A stretch of DNA of 38,415 nucleotides. It comes from a virus. The DNA lies in IMG/VR virus record IMGVR_UViG_3300027836_000020, positions 1-38,415 of that record. One strand, 5' to 3'. Positions 26,284 to 33,719 of the stretch are shown one piece after another (within the stretch, counting starts at the first letter, position 1; each line of letters opens with the position of its first letter). The position numbers and the translations under genes were made by a program. A model generated the notes under the pieces. It did not search any database. It was not told where the DNA came from and was given only the letters and a program-made list of their open reading frames with translations.

Positions 26284-26524
26284 GGATCAGTAAATGTTCT
26301 TCTTCATCATGCATCATTTTTGTTGGTAAACAATGCTCACTATATTGAATCTCATCTCCAATTTTAATTTCTGTAATACCCTCACCTATAGCAACAACAG
26401 TACCTTTATTTTCAACTTTTTGTGCTGCTTCAGGTATAATAATATTTGTATTCTTATAAAATGTTTCAGCTTTCTTTTGCTTAATCAATAATTTTTTTCC
26501 TATTGGAATTACTTGTTGTATCAT
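26246..26524 (-). CDS. GroES-like co-chaperonin (92 aa)
   Basis: The length and order of segments fit the Cpn10 family: IPIGKKLLIKQKKAE (first strand), a mobile loop with hydrophobic NIIIPE matching the IVL contact triplet of GroES, NKGTVVAIGEGITEIKIGDE (the G-x-V-x-x-x-G-x-G core), and EEEHLLIHEGDVYAKFKYV, the closing strands. Such a protein caps the host chaperonin to fold large phage proteins, as T4 gp31 does for its capsid protein. It lies just before terminase and overlaps its longest frame, so it is made with the packaging and capsid genes. Capsid folding as the target is inference. Confidence 0.8.
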   Translation of the reverse strand: MIQQVIPIGKKLLIKQKKAETFYKNTNIIIPEAAQKVENKGTVVAIGEGITEIKIGDEIQYSEHCLPTKMMHDEEEHLLIHEGDVYAKFKYV

Positions 26525-26545
26525 TTTTTTGATTTTAATGGTTTA

Positions 26546-27064
26546 TTATATTTGGTCATAAGCTAATCCGGCTCCACCACGTACAGAACTTTCTTGTTCT
26601 TGTTTCATATCAACAAAGGCACCTTTGTATGATTGTCTAATTTGTTCAAATTTAGCAGCAGCATTTACCATAGAATTAATGTTTCCATCTCTACCATGTT
26701 CAATAGCAGTTACTTCCATGTATTTAGCTAATCTGTCAAGCATTGACTTAATACCTTTGTAAGCTCTAAAGGTAGGTGTTTCATATAACTTATAACACAT
26801 ATCTAATGCATATCTTATTTTAGGATCTTCTGGTGAATCTTCTAATTGAACTTCTTCAATAATAATATCTTCTTTTTCATGTTCTGGCATATTAAAAAAA
26901 GGATTCATATCTGGATTAGGACAACTCATATAGAATATATACTGGTAAATTTTTAAATAACTATCAGGATAATTTTCCATAATAGCATTTAAAAAAGGTA
27001 AAGCATAACAATGTTCTGATGGAATTACTTTACTGTTCTGGATGTCAAATAGTCTTATTAACAT
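26546..27064 (-). CDS. Conserved protein before the co-chaperonin/terminase pair (172 aa)
   Basis: Mostly helical, with an acidic middle (EHEKEDIIIEEVQLEDSPED) and a helical C-terminal half (LYETPTFRAYKGIKSMLDRL; MVNAAAKFEQIRQSYKGAFV), ending in a flexible Gly tail. It occurs in this position in crAss-like genomes as far as I recall. A small-terminase-like or packaging role is possible from position and helix content, but no DNA-binding motif is clear. Two bases separate it from the gene before it. Confidence 0.55.
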   Translation of the reverse strand: MLIRLFDIQNSKVIPSEHCYALPFLNAIMENYPDSYLKIYQYIFYMSCPNPDMNPFFNMPEHEKEDIIIEEVQLEDSPEDPKIRYALDMCYKLYETPTFRAYKGIKSMLDRLAKYMEVTAIEHGRDGNINSMVNAAAKFEQIRQSYKGAFVDMKQEQESSVRGGAGLAYDQI

Positions 27065-27066
27065 AA

Positions 27067-27321
27067 TTAAAGTATTAGTGCTGCTACTGATGCATATGAA
27101 TCTGAACTAAAAAAAGTAAGAGCATTCATTAAAGATACTTGTATTGCTCCTGGTACATATTTAGATGTTGTATTATCCCATGCATTTGCTACAGATACAA
27201 TTTTAGTTGAATCTATATCTATTGGAGAAGCACTATCAGTATTCCAATATAAACCTGCTGGTTGTCCTTGGGGTCCTTTTGCTTGTATTAATTGTATTTG
27301 TGTAAGTGTTATGCTTGCCAT
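27067..27321 (-). CDS. Small beta-rich protein of unknown function (84 aa)
   Basis: The start is taken as ATG 27321 (MASITLTQIQLIQAKGPQGQ) behind an A-rich leader, rather than a TTG 27 nt further upstream that lies inside the preceding gene. The protein contains GLYWNTDSASPIDIDSTKIV and YVPGAIQVSLMNALTFFSSD. No family is recognised. The beta-rich, Ser/Thr-rich style is like minor virion proteins. Confidence 0.6.
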   Translation of the reverse strand: MASITLTQIQLIQAKGPQGQPAGLYWNTDSASPIDIDSTKIVSVANAWDNTTSKYVPGAIQVSLMNALTFFSSDSYASVAALIL

Positions 27322-27325
27322 AATT

Positions 27326-27490
27326 TTATTTATTTTGATTTTTAACAATTTTTACCCAGCTTTTTGCAGATGCTTTCATATGCTTTATTAAACTTTCTTT
27401 TTCTTCAATAGATGCATTAGCTTTACCAGTTGCATATGCATTATCAATAGCTTGAAAATACTCTTTTAGACTAAATATTTTTTCTTCCAT
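27326..27490 (-). CDS. Small helical protein (54 aa)
   Basis: ATG 27490 to TAA 27326 encodes a 54-aa, lysine-rich helical protein (MEEKIFSLKEYFQAIDNAYA ... ASAKSWVKIVKNQNK). It fits exactly between its neighbours with gaps of 5 and 4 nt and has the usual A-rich leader, which supports a real gene despite its size. Function unknown. Confidence 0.65.
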   Translation of the reverse strand: MEEKIFSLKEYFQAIDNAYATGKANASIEEKESLIKHMKASAKSWVKIVKNQNK

Positions 27491-27495
27491 AATTT

Positions 27496-28308
27496 TTATT
27501 TATTATCTTTTAACCACATTATTAATGAATTGACCTCATCTTTTAAATATGGCACTTCATACATTTTTATTTCATCCAAAATTGGTTCTCCGTTGTAATG
27601 TTCATTAATTGGATATCCATTTTCATCTTCACCTATCTGCTTAAACTTAACATGTTGAATAGTAAGTTTACCAATCTTTAAAGAAGGATTATGCTTTTTA
27701 ATAATATACGCATAAATACTGAGCTGTAAACTATAATGATTTAAATTACAATCATCTAAATGATTAACTGGTTTAAACATTTTACTTGTTATACCTTCCC
27801 AATTAGTATATCCTTTTTCTTTAATTTCTTTATTGGTTTTATAATCATTGATGTTAATATAACCATCTACAATTTCTACAACATCTGCTTGTCCACAAAG
27901 ACCAACAGATTTTAAATAAACTAAATGTTCAGGATAAACACCATCAGATAACTTTTGATCTGGTGCTAATTTTATACCATTCTCATTTATAAGAGGTTTA
28001 ATAATTGGTACTTCAGTTCCACCACGCTCAATTGTTTTAAAATCAAGCATATCTGATTCTCTTTGATTATGATAAAAGTTACCTAGATTAATAGCTCTTT
28101 CTGTTTCATTATCCCAAGCTTGTAATATTTGATCAACAGTCATACCATACCACTTAGAATTTTTATTCTTTGCTGATTTTTTAGCCTGTCCTTCTTTATC
28201 AAACTTAGGTTTAAGTTTACCAACTAATGAAGTAACACTTAACCATTCAATGTTATCTTCCTCTATACTTTCATAAGTATGTCCATCTTCTTTAAATATA
28301 ATAGCCAT
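27496..28308 (-). CDS. PD-(D/E)XK nuclease, RecB/Cas4-like (270 aa)
   Basis: The motifs of the RecB/AddB/Cas4 type are visible in order: H80 (LGNFYHNQRE), E127 (VYPEHLVY), D142 (LCGQADVVEIVDGY), D155-x-K157 (NINDYKTNK) and a Q195xxxY199 helix (LQLSIYAYI). These bind metal and cut DNA in the family. No iron-sulfur cysteine set is seen. Nucleases of this kind occur in crAss-like structural modules and may trim or resolve packaging DNA. The ATG overlaps the upstream stop (TAATG). Confidence 0.8.
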   Translation of the reverse strand: MAIIFKEDGHTYESIEEDNIEWLSVTSLVGKLKPKFDKEGQAKKSAKNKNSKWYGMTVDQILQAWDNETERAINLGNFYHNQRESDMLDFKTIERGGTEVPIIKPLINENGIKLAPDQKLSDGVYPEHLVYLKSVGLCGQADVVEIVDGYININDYKTNKEIKEKGYTNWEGITSKMFKPVNHLDDCNLNHYSLQLSIYAYIIKKHNPSLKIGKLTIQHVKFKQIGEDENGYPINEHYNGEPILDEIKMYEVPYLKDEVNSLIMWLKDNK

Positions 28309-28574
28309 TATTTAACTTTTAAAAGTTCATTTGCACCTGCAGTTATTCCCGTAGTTGTTGCTCTCATAGGATCATCAGTTGTTGTAGAAATGTAATATGG
28401 ATTTGTTGTTCCCATATTTTGAAATTTATGGTAAGGTTGAAATTCTTGATTAGTGTTTTTAACTTGATTATCAAACATATTAGCTTTAAGTTCAGTTTGT
28501 AAAAGAACTGTTGCTGTTTCCATGGTGATCATATTATGTTCTAAAAGATCTTTAACTATTTGCGTTACTGTCAT
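28308..28574 (-). CDS. Small protein of unknown function before the nuclease (88 aa)
   Basis: A helical N-terminus (VTQIVKDLLEHNMITMETAT) is followed by polar, Tyr/Thr-rich sequence (YYISTTTDDPMRATTTGITA). It is translationally coupled to the nuclease gene by a one-base overlap and separated from the zinc-ribbon gene by 4 nt. A regulator or partner of the nuclease is possible; nothing more can be read. Confidence 0.6.
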   Translation of the reverse strand: MTVTQIVKDLLEHNMITMETATVLLQTELKANMFDNQVKNTNQEFQPYHKFQNMGTTNPYYISTTTDDPMRATTTGITAGANELLKVK

Positions 28575-28578
28575 AATA

Positions 28579-28899
28579 TTAGTTTTTAATTTGTTGATTA
28601 ATTTTTTCTTCTAATTCTTCACTTACTACAGCATCCCAAAATCCTTTAGGACAAGAAGTTGATAATGATCTAACTTTAAATGCAAGACTACATCCACAAT
28701 CTGAACAACAAGGCTGTGTACCTGAAGCAATACAATGATCACCGGCAGCATCAAATAAAGAACACTTAATACATATCTGAAATCTATCTGTAGCAACAGC
28801 TTCAATATGTTCTTTCTTAAATATGTTATTCTTAATGCCTTCTACTATTTTATCAGCATTTTTAAATACTGACAAATATTTTTTCCATTTTCCTTCCAT
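28579..28899 (-). CDS. Zinc-ribbon protein (106 aa)
   Basis: Residues 42-85 carry CIKCSLFDAAGDHC and CCSDCGCSLAFKVRS followed by a further Cys (STSCPKGFW), enough for one or two zinc sites. A basic helical region precedes it (FKNADKIVEGIKNNIFKKEH). Such proteins bind nucleic acids or mediate assembly; it sits between the IHF-like and nuclease genes, consistent with DNA handling. Function is otherwise unknown. Confidence 0.65.
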   Translation of the reverse strand: MEGKWKKYLSVFKNADKIVEGIKNNIFKKEHIEAVATDRFQICIKCSLFDAAGDHCIASGTQPCCSDCGCSLAFKVRSLSTSCPKGFWDAVVSEELEEKINQQIKN

Positions 28900-28909
28900 A
28901 TTGTAAAAT

Positions 28910-29263
28910 TTATTTTGCTTTAAACTCTTTTTTACTCAGTATGTCAGCTTCCATTTGTTCTAATGCTTTAGACATTTGTTCAATATTATTCTGTATACTT
29001 TCACTTTGAGCATAACCATTGTATGTTCTTTTAGCTAAATTACCAAGTGTACTTTTATTCTTTTTAATTGAGTTTTCTAATTTAGTTTTTCTCAAATAAA
29101 AGGTTCCTAATCCATCTACATTTATTCTTGGATATTCTAGTGCTGATAACTTTTTTCTTAACTTAGCATAGTAAAATGCTATAAAGTCATCTACTACTTG
29201 AGGATGTACACCAACTTCTTCAGCTATACCAGCTTTAAAATCTTTATGCTTCTTGGGATTCAC
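28910..29263 (-). CDS. IHF/HU-like DNA-binding protein (117 aa)
   Basis: Residues 1-75 match the HU/IHF fold: an N-terminal helix pair (FKAGIAEEVGVHPQVVDDFI, then FYYAKLRKKLSALEYPRINV) and DGLGTFYLRKT, the family GxGTFxxRxR-type strand. The usual DNA-wrapping arm is replaced by a long basic helix (RTYNGYAQSESIQNNIEQMS). IHF-like genes are a known part of the crAss-like structural module. It probably bends DNA during packaging or is packaged itself. The ATG lies 20 nt inside the upstream gene. Confidence 0.78.
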   Translation of the reverse strand: MNPKKHKDFKAGIAEEVGVHPQVVDDFIAFYYAKLRKKLSALEYPRINVDGLGTFYLRKTKLENSIKKNKSTLGNLAKRTYNGYAQSESIQNNIEQMSKALEQMEADILSKKEFKAK

Positions 29264-29615
29264 GGCCTAATATTTTATAATCTAATAAAACCAAACCATC
29301 TATTTGAACATTAATGTTTTTATTGATAGAAATAGTTTTTTTATTTACACCATTTTTAACAATTAACTTTTTCTTTTCTGCTTTTGCCAAAGCATTTCTA
29401 GCTGATTGTGGACTTTTAAATATTTTTTGTTCAGTTAAAAATATACAAAATTTAGTTAATTCAACTTTTGGTTGTTTAGATAATTCCATTAAACATTTGA
29501 GATCTGAATTACTAATTAAAATATTTTCAAAAAAACAATATGTAAGTATCTGATACTTAATGGTTTCATTAATATCTACTTGTAATTTTAAATCTACTTT
29601 ATTTACTATAGCCAT
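29244..29615 (-). CDS. Winged-helix-like small protein (123 aa)
   Basis: The order of helices and strands (YQILTYCFFENILISNSDLK; VELTKFCIFLTEQKIFKSPQ; SARNALAKAEKKKLIVKNGV) resembles a winged helix with a basic recognition helix and a following beta hairpin (KKTISINKNINVQ). This suggests DNA binding, but the match is by eye. It is coupled to the endolysin stop (TAATG) and overlaps the IHF-like gene by 20 nt, so all three are co-translated. Confidence 0.6.
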   Translation of the reverse strand: MAIVNKVDLKLQVDINETIKYQILTYCFFENILISNSDLKCLMELSKQPKVELTKFCIFLTEQKIFKSPQSARNALAKAEKKKLIVKNGVNKKTISINKNINVQIDGLVLLDYKILGRESQEA

Positions 29616-30538
29616 TATTTTAAACTCATTATCATATCAACTAAATCAGGATGAGGATAACAATCAAGTTTATCCTTTCTCACATTGGTATGTGTTAATA
29701 ATCCTTTAATCTTACCACTAGCAGCATCTTCATTATAATCAAATCCTTTAGTTGGTCCATATTTTTGTATTAGTTGTTTTAAACCCAACCTTACATCAAT
29801 ACTATCTCTTTCAGCAACATATTTAATCCATTTTTCAGTTTCTTTAATTTGTTTCTCTGAATATGCATGCCAATTTAAAAATCCTTTAAAGGCTTCTTTC
29901 AATGTTGTTACTTCATCTGGATGAGCCACAGTTCCTACATAGGTTTTATAATCTTTAGTAAGTTGACCCATATTACAAATTTCTAAACCTACAGAGTGTC
30001 TATTCATCCAACCGGATTTAGTTAAACCTAAATGCCAACCTTGGTTTCCTGTTGGAAAAGCTTGAACCATTTGACCATCATATTTAGCATCTCCAGTAGT
30101 ATGATTTTTACCACCTAAAACAAACTCAGTTCCAATAGCTCCTCTATCATCTTTATTCCACATATCAACACAAGCATATGGATTATTATTTCCAGCTGTA
30201 TGATGTAAAAATATATATTCATTTTTAATAGGCCCTTTGATATATTCTTTAGGAGATAAGTAATGTTTATGAATTATTTGATCAAAGTTAGTTTTGAAGT
30301 ATTGTCCATATATATCAGTATCTTCATCAATAGCTTCTTGTAATGTAGGCACTTTATTGAATAACAATGTCCACATATCTGAGTCTACTATTCCTGTAAT
30401 TGGTAAGTTATTAGATAGTTGAAATCTAATTACAGCTTTTTCTGTTGCAGGTCCAAACTGTGCATCCTGTTTTAATAGGAGTTTGGATTGAAGGGTCTGG
30501 ACATCTGGTCCAGAATCCCCTCTTTTTAACATCTTCAT
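29615..30538 (-). CDS. Endolysin: peptidoglycan-binding domain plus N-acetylmuramoyl-L-alanine amidase (307 aa)
   Basis: Residues 4-60 are a PG_binding_1 domain (LKRGDSGPDVQTLQSKLLLK, then FGPATEKAVIRFQLSNNLPI). Residues 100-300 are an Amidase_2 domain: H112/H113 (YIFLHHTAG), E186 (HSVGLEICN) and H283 with D292 (LTHTNVRKDKLD) are the likely zinc and catalytic residues. The enzyme cleaves the bond between muramic acid and the stem peptide to release virions. No signal peptide is seen, so it depends on a holin or spanin not evident nearby. The gene lies 3 nt after the 102-aa gene. Confidence 0.9.
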   Translation of the reverse strand: MKMLKRGDSGPDVQTLQSKLLLKQDAQFGPATEKAVIRFQLSNNLPITGIVDSDMWTLLFNKVPTLQEAIDEDTDIYGQYFKTNFDQIIHKHYLSPKEYIKGPIKNEYIFLHHTAGNNNPYACVDMWNKDDRGAIGTEFVLGGKNHTTGDAKYDGQMVQAFPTGNQGWHLGLTKSGWMNRHSVGLEICNMGQLTKDYKTYVGTVAHPDEVTTLKEAFKGFLNWHAYSEKQIKETEKWIKYVAERDSIDVRLGLKQLIQKYGPTKGFDYNEDAASGKIKGLLTHTNVRKDKLDCYPHPDLVDMIMSLK

Positions 30539-30541
30539 AGT

Positions 30542-30850
30542 TTAGTCTATTTGTGATGCTGCATTTTCCATTGCTTCTTTAAAAGCTCTTGCTTCTTCTG
30601 AATCAACTGGTACTTGCCCGCCTTCTTTTTGAGAAGCATATGCCTGTGCCATATACATTTGAGCCTGTAATCTTTCAGCTCTTGATTTCTCAATAGTAGC
30701 CAAAAGCATTTCATACTCTGCTTGTACTTCTAAATGTGGGATGTTGTCTTTGTAAAATGCACTGATTTCTTCTCTACGTGCATTCAATTCTTCTTTACTT
30801 AGAATTGGTTCTTTCTCATCTAAAGGATTGTTGGTTTTAGTGTTTGCCAT
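30542..30850 (-). CDS. Helical protein of unknown function before the endolysin (102 aa)
   Basis: The start is set at ATG 30850 (MANTKTNNPLDEKEPILSKE) with leader AAAAAATTAAAA; a TTG 24 nt upstream is less likely. The protein is almost entirely helical and charged (EELNARREEISAFYKDN; LLATIEKSRAERLQAQMYMA). There is no transmembrane segment, so it is not a holin. A conserved structural or assembly role is possible. Confidence 0.65.
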   Translation of the reverse strand: MANTKTNNPLDEKEPILSKEELNARREEISAFYKDNIPHLEVQAEYEMLLATIEKSRAERLQAQMYMAQAYASQKEGGQVPVDSEEARAFKEAMENAASQID

Positions 30851-30927
30851 TTTTAATTTTTTTAAGTTAAACAATATACTACAAATATATAATAATAGTT
30901 TAAATAAAAAAAGTTTATAAGTTTATT

Positions 30928-31188
30928 TTAAGGTATTCTATTCTTTTCTAATAAAACAATTACGCTTTTTAGTTGTGACGCTTTATGAAAGGTTATGTTT
31001 CCCTCAAGAATATCAACGGTCCATTTACCCTTTTTAGCTTCATCTGAATCACTATCACAAGACAAGAAATCAATTTGACCTATATTTTTAGCATAGTAGT
31101 ACCATGGCTCATCAGATCCACTTGACTCAGGTGTTTCATCAACACGTTCAAACCCTAACTTTATTAAATCAATTTCTCTCATAGACAT
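30928..31188 (-). CDS. Acidic protein of unknown function (86 aa)
   Basis: An 86-aa acidic protein (MREIDLIKLGFERVDETPES; QIDFLSCDSDSDEAKKGKWT; KASQLKSVIVLLEKNRIP) with a mixed alpha/beta look. It is preceded at 31 nt by the tiny basic gene ending at 31220. No family is recognised. Confidence 0.55.
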   Translation of the reverse strand: MSMREIDLIKLGFERVDETPESSGSDEPWYYYAKNIGQIDFLSCDSDSDEAKKGKWTVDILEGNITFHKASQLKSVIVLLEKNRIP

Positions 31189-31219
31189 TAATCATACTCC
31201 TTTAATAGGAAGATTGGTA

Positions 31220-31327
31220 TTACTTCTTTTTAGTCTTCTTGTGGGCACTATCTTTCATAATCTTCCCGTCTGGCATCTTATGATATCCTTTAGGAATGAC
31301 TACCTTTTTTTTGTCTGTCTTCTTCAT
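31220..31327 (-). CDS. Tiny lysine-rich basic protein (35 aa)
   Basis: ATG 31327 lies 2 nt after the stop of the 134-aa gene, and the frame ends at TAA 31220. The product (MKKTDKKKVVIPKGYHKMPD, ending HKKTKKK) is more than one third lysine. Sequence style and position match the other basic proteins of this cluster, which supports a real gene; it could bind packaged DNA. Confidence 0.6.
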   Translation of the reverse strand: MKKTDKKKVVIPKGYHKMPDGKIMKDSAHKKTKKK

Positions 31328-31329
31328 GA

Positions 31330-31734
31330 CTAGCATTTCTTACCTTTCATAGCCCCACTCATTTTAGCTTTACCTACAGCACCACCATTTTTTAAGTTTA
31401 ATTTTCTTTTAATTGTCTCAGCTGTTTCTTTTACTTTTTTGACAATATTAATATCTTTTTGTTTTGGATTATCTCTTTCTGTAGCTCCTCCAAAAGTAGA
31501 AACATATTGACCTATAGCTTTTATAGCATCCATTCCTGTTTTTTTCTTTGGTTCACCACCAACTTCTGCTTTACCTATAGCACCACCCATTTTCATTTTA
31601 GGATCAGTAGAACCACCATGCTTTTTGTAACCCATTTTGTTTCTTACTTTTGTAGGAAGTTTAGCTAATCCTTTTTTACCAGCAGGTACATCTTTCATTG
31701 CACCACCCATTGACATTTTTTTTACAGTTTTCAT
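31330..31734 (-). CDS. Gly/Lys-rich basic protein with MGGA repeats (134 aa)
   Basis: Short repeats recur: MSMGGAMKDV, MKMGGAIGKAEVGG, NGGAVGKAKMSGAMKG. The rest is basic, with one predicted helix (MDAIKAIGQYVSTFG). Similar low-complexity basic proteins occur in virions of large phages and are thought to neutralise DNA or ride inside the capsid. It precedes the 35-aa basic gene by 2 nt and follows the DUF5872-like gene by 17 nt. Function is inferred from composition only. Confidence 0.6.
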   Translation of the reverse strand: MKTVKKMSMGGAMKDVPAGKKGLAKLPTKVRNKMGYKKHGGSTDPKMKMGGAIGKAEVGGEPKKKTGMDAIKAIGQYVSTFGGATERDNPKQKDINIVKKVKETAETIKRKLNLKNGGAVGKAKMSGAMKGKKC

Positions 31735-31751
31735 AATTTTAAGTTTTAAAG

Positions 31752-31988
31752 TTATCTATATTTTGCAGCTTTCTTAGCCACTGATTTAGGTTGTTTTACA
31801 AATTGTTTTCCTTTAGCATTACCTTCAGCTTTAGCTTTATTAGTGGCTGCTTTTTCAGAAGGGCTTAATGCATCCCATGCAGCAGATGGCAAATACCTTT
31901 TCTTTCCTTTAGAAGGTTTACCATCTGAGGTTTTCCATTTCTCATTACCCCATTTCTTTAAAGACTGTTGTGATTTAGCTAGTGCCAT
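31752..31988 (-). CDS. DUF5872-like basic protein (78 aa)
   Basis: The sequence matches the pattern I associate with DUF5872: ALAKSQQSLKKWGNEKWKTS at the start, KGKKRYLPSAAWDALSPSE in the middle, then GNAKGKQFVKQPKSVAKK. The domain is found in phages and large eukaryotic viruses and has no known activity; charge suggests nucleic-acid binding. It overlaps the 58-aa gene by one base (TAATG). Confidence 0.7.
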   Translation of the reverse strand: MALAKSQQSLKKWGNEKWKTSDGKPSKGKKRYLPSAAWDALSPSEKAATNKAKAEGNAKGKQFVKQPKSVAKKAAKYR

Positions 31989-32164
31989 TACTTGTATCCT
32001 CCTCCTGCTTTTTTATATTGAACAGCAAGCAGTTGAGCTTTTCTGGCTGACCACTCTCCAGGATCACCACCTTTAGTACCAGCTTTAATCTTATTAAAAA
32101 GATTCTTACGCATACCGGGTTTAGTATAGTTACCTGCAGCGTTTACCTTAGATTTAGCTTTCAT
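31988..32164 (-). CDS. Small basic protein, Gly-rich end (58 aa)
   Basis: ATG 32164 to TAA 31988 gives MKAKSKVNAAGNYTKPGMRK, then GTKGGDPGEWSARKAQLLAV and a KKAGGGYK end. This family of about 60 residues commonly accompanies DUF5872-like proteins in phages and giant viruses. It is 10 nt after the 246-aa gene and coupled to the next gene. Its role is unknown; packaging or virion DNA binding is inferred. Confidence 0.75.
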   Translation of the reverse strand: MKAKSKVNAAGNYTKPGMRKNLFNKIKAGTKGGDPGEWSARKAQLLAVQYKKAGGGYK

Positions 32165-32174
32165 GTTTTATATA

Positions 32175-32915
32175 TTAGTTATAAACTCTTATCTCTATAC
32201 AAATAGCACTATTTAAAATATCATCTGCAAATATTTGAGGGTCTGATAATGTTCTTAAACTAACTACTAATTCATTATCTTTATAAAAAAAATATCCATA
32301 TTGATTTTCAAAAGATTCTCCACCTGATCCTATTATTCTATTAAAAACAGGAGTTCCAAAATTTGCTCCATTTATAAATGTCTTACTCTCCATAAATAAA
32401 TTATTAGAGTTTAATGGATATTTTCCAACACTATCATAAGTAAACCAAACATTCCCAATAGTATTTTCTAATATTATTGCTATTGGAGCACCCTCATTGT
32501 ATGCTAATATACTTGGATTAGTACCCCAATTATTAGGGTTAGCTCCTGTTGCTATAAAATAAGTTCCTGATAAATTATTAGGAGCACCTACATTTGTAAA
32601 GTCAGATTCTACACTAGGATTGTTAATCAAATAAGTTGCACCTATTGTTAAGTCTCCTGTATCAACTACTACTACGTTATCACCACCACTCTGTGATACT
32701 ATAGCTGTAAACACTTTATATTTAGGAGGTTCTATACTAGCTAGTACATGTCTTTTTATTCCACCAACAGTAAGTAAACTTGCTTCCATTTTAGGTTGTG
32801 GTTTCAACCTTTCATTTGCATTACCGTATGCTGCTGATATAATATAGTCATTATCTGATGGACTTTTGATTTTACGTTTGGTAATCAAACCCATAATATC
32901 TTGTAATGTAGTCAT
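32175..32915 (-). CDS. Virion-type protein, paralogue of the next upstream gene (246 aa)
   Basis: Residues 1-58 (LQDIMGLITKRKIKSPSDND; LKPQPKMEASLLTVGGIKRH) and the last residues (EIRVYN) match the 172-aa protein encoded at 32951-33469, while the middle is longer and different. The middle includes KVFTAIVSQSGGDNVVVVDT and AIILENTIGNVWFTYDSVGK, a beta-rich module seen at the ends of environmental phage fibre-like proteins. A virion surface or fibre-like role is likely. No enzymatic motif is present. Confidence 0.55.
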   Translation of the reverse strand: MTTLQDIMGLITKRKIKSPSDNDYIISAAYGNANERLKPQPKMEASLLTVGGIKRHVLASIEPPKYKVFTAIVSQSGGDNVVVVDTGDLTIGATYLINNPSVESDFTNVGAPNNLSGTYFIATGANPNNWGTNPSILAYNEGAPIAIILENTIGNVWFTYDSVGKYPLNSNNLFMESKTFINGANFGTPVFNRIIGSGGESFENQYGYFFYKDNELVVSLRTLSDPQIFADDILNSAICIEIRVYN

Positions 32916-32950
32916 AGTTTTATTTTTTAGTTGTTGTGTTTTTAAAGGCT

Positions 32951-33469
32951 TTAATTATAAACTCTAATTTCTACTGTAACTAAAGCCATTAGTCCATTAG
33001 CAGAAACACCAGACCTATTATAAGAAAATAAACCTATAGTCTCCTCACCGGCTATAGTTGTTCCTAAAAAAACATTATCTGAAGTTTTTCTTCCAGGACT
33101 AACCATAATAACTGTCTTCCCTGAAGTAAATTTATTACTAGTAGTTTTGATACTGTAATCTCCTACACCATTATATTCATAAGTAACTGGAGCTCCAATA
33201 GTATTTTCTAATAAAGTGTCTACAGCAGGAGCATTAGTTGCTGATTGTGAAATAATAGCCACATAACTTTTGTATGTAGCAGATGTTGGAGTTTGTTCTA
33301 CATATTTTTTTAATGCTGCCAAATTAATTAAATTTGCTTGCATTTTTGGTTGAGGTTTTAGCATTTCTTGCGCATCAGTGTAAGATGCAACTACCAAATA
33401 ATCTTTATCTGTGGGAAGTTTAATTTTACGTTTAGTAATTAATCCCATGATGTCTTGTAATATATTCAT
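32951..33469 (-). CDS. First gene of the leftward late module, virion-type protein (172 aa)
   Basis: Residues 1-57 (LQDIMGLITKRKIKLPTDKD; LKPQPKMQANLINLAALKKY) are shared with the 246-aa protein; the rest contains YKSYVAIISQSATNAPAVDT and LENTIGAPVTYEYNGVGDY and ends VEIRVYN. It is a tandem paralogue with conserved ends and variable centre. It opens the leftward transcription unit, directly next to the divergent control region. Confidence 0.55.
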   Translation of the reverse strand: MNILQDIMGLITKRKIKLPTDKDYLVVASYTDAQEMLKPQPKMQANLINLAALKKYVEQTPTSATYKSYVAIISQSATNAPAVDTLLENTIGAPVTYEYNGVGDYSIKTTSNKFTSGKTVIMVSPGRKTSDNVFLGTTIAGEETIGLFSYNRSGVSANGLMALVTVEIRVYN

Positions 33470-33499
33470 TTTATTTTTATTTAGTTATCCTTCTATAAG

Positions 33500-33516
33500 A
33501 GTAATATACAAATTTC
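33500..33516 (-). promoter_or_regulatory. Partial late leader motif at the head of the leftward module
   Basis: Minus strand reads AGAAATTTGTATATTAC, sharing TTTGTATATTA with the copies at 7898 and 14093, about 31-47 nt before ATG 33469. It is the natural place for the main late promoter. No experimental support. Confidence 0.3.
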
Positions 33517-33623
33517 TTTTGTAAAGATAAAATAAAATTCACACAACCTAATCACGGTAACTCAAAAAAATTTTTTGTCCCCAAAAAAATAACTTGTTTT
33601 ATTTCAATAGTTTTTATAAATGT

Positions 33624-33706
33624 TATGTATTTTGCAATGTGTGTACCAAAAATTGTGTGTGTTAAAATGTTGGTACAAATATTATATATGTTGCAATGGT
33701 GGTACC
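33624..33706. repeat. Three phased direct repeats (about 30-bp spacing)
   Basis: The sequences CAATGTGTGTACC (33635-33647), AAATGTTGGTACA (33665-33677) and CAATGGTGGTACC (33694-33706) share an AATGkkkGTAC core with starts 30 and 29 bp apart, close to three helical turns. The outer two also share the preceding TTTGC/TTGC and an AT-rich flank. Confidence 0.55.
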
Positions 33707-33719
33707 TACTACCAAACTT

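Noticed and set aside
30542-30850. Holin assignment for the small gene before the endolysin
   Set aside because: The protein is charged and helical with no transmembrane segment.
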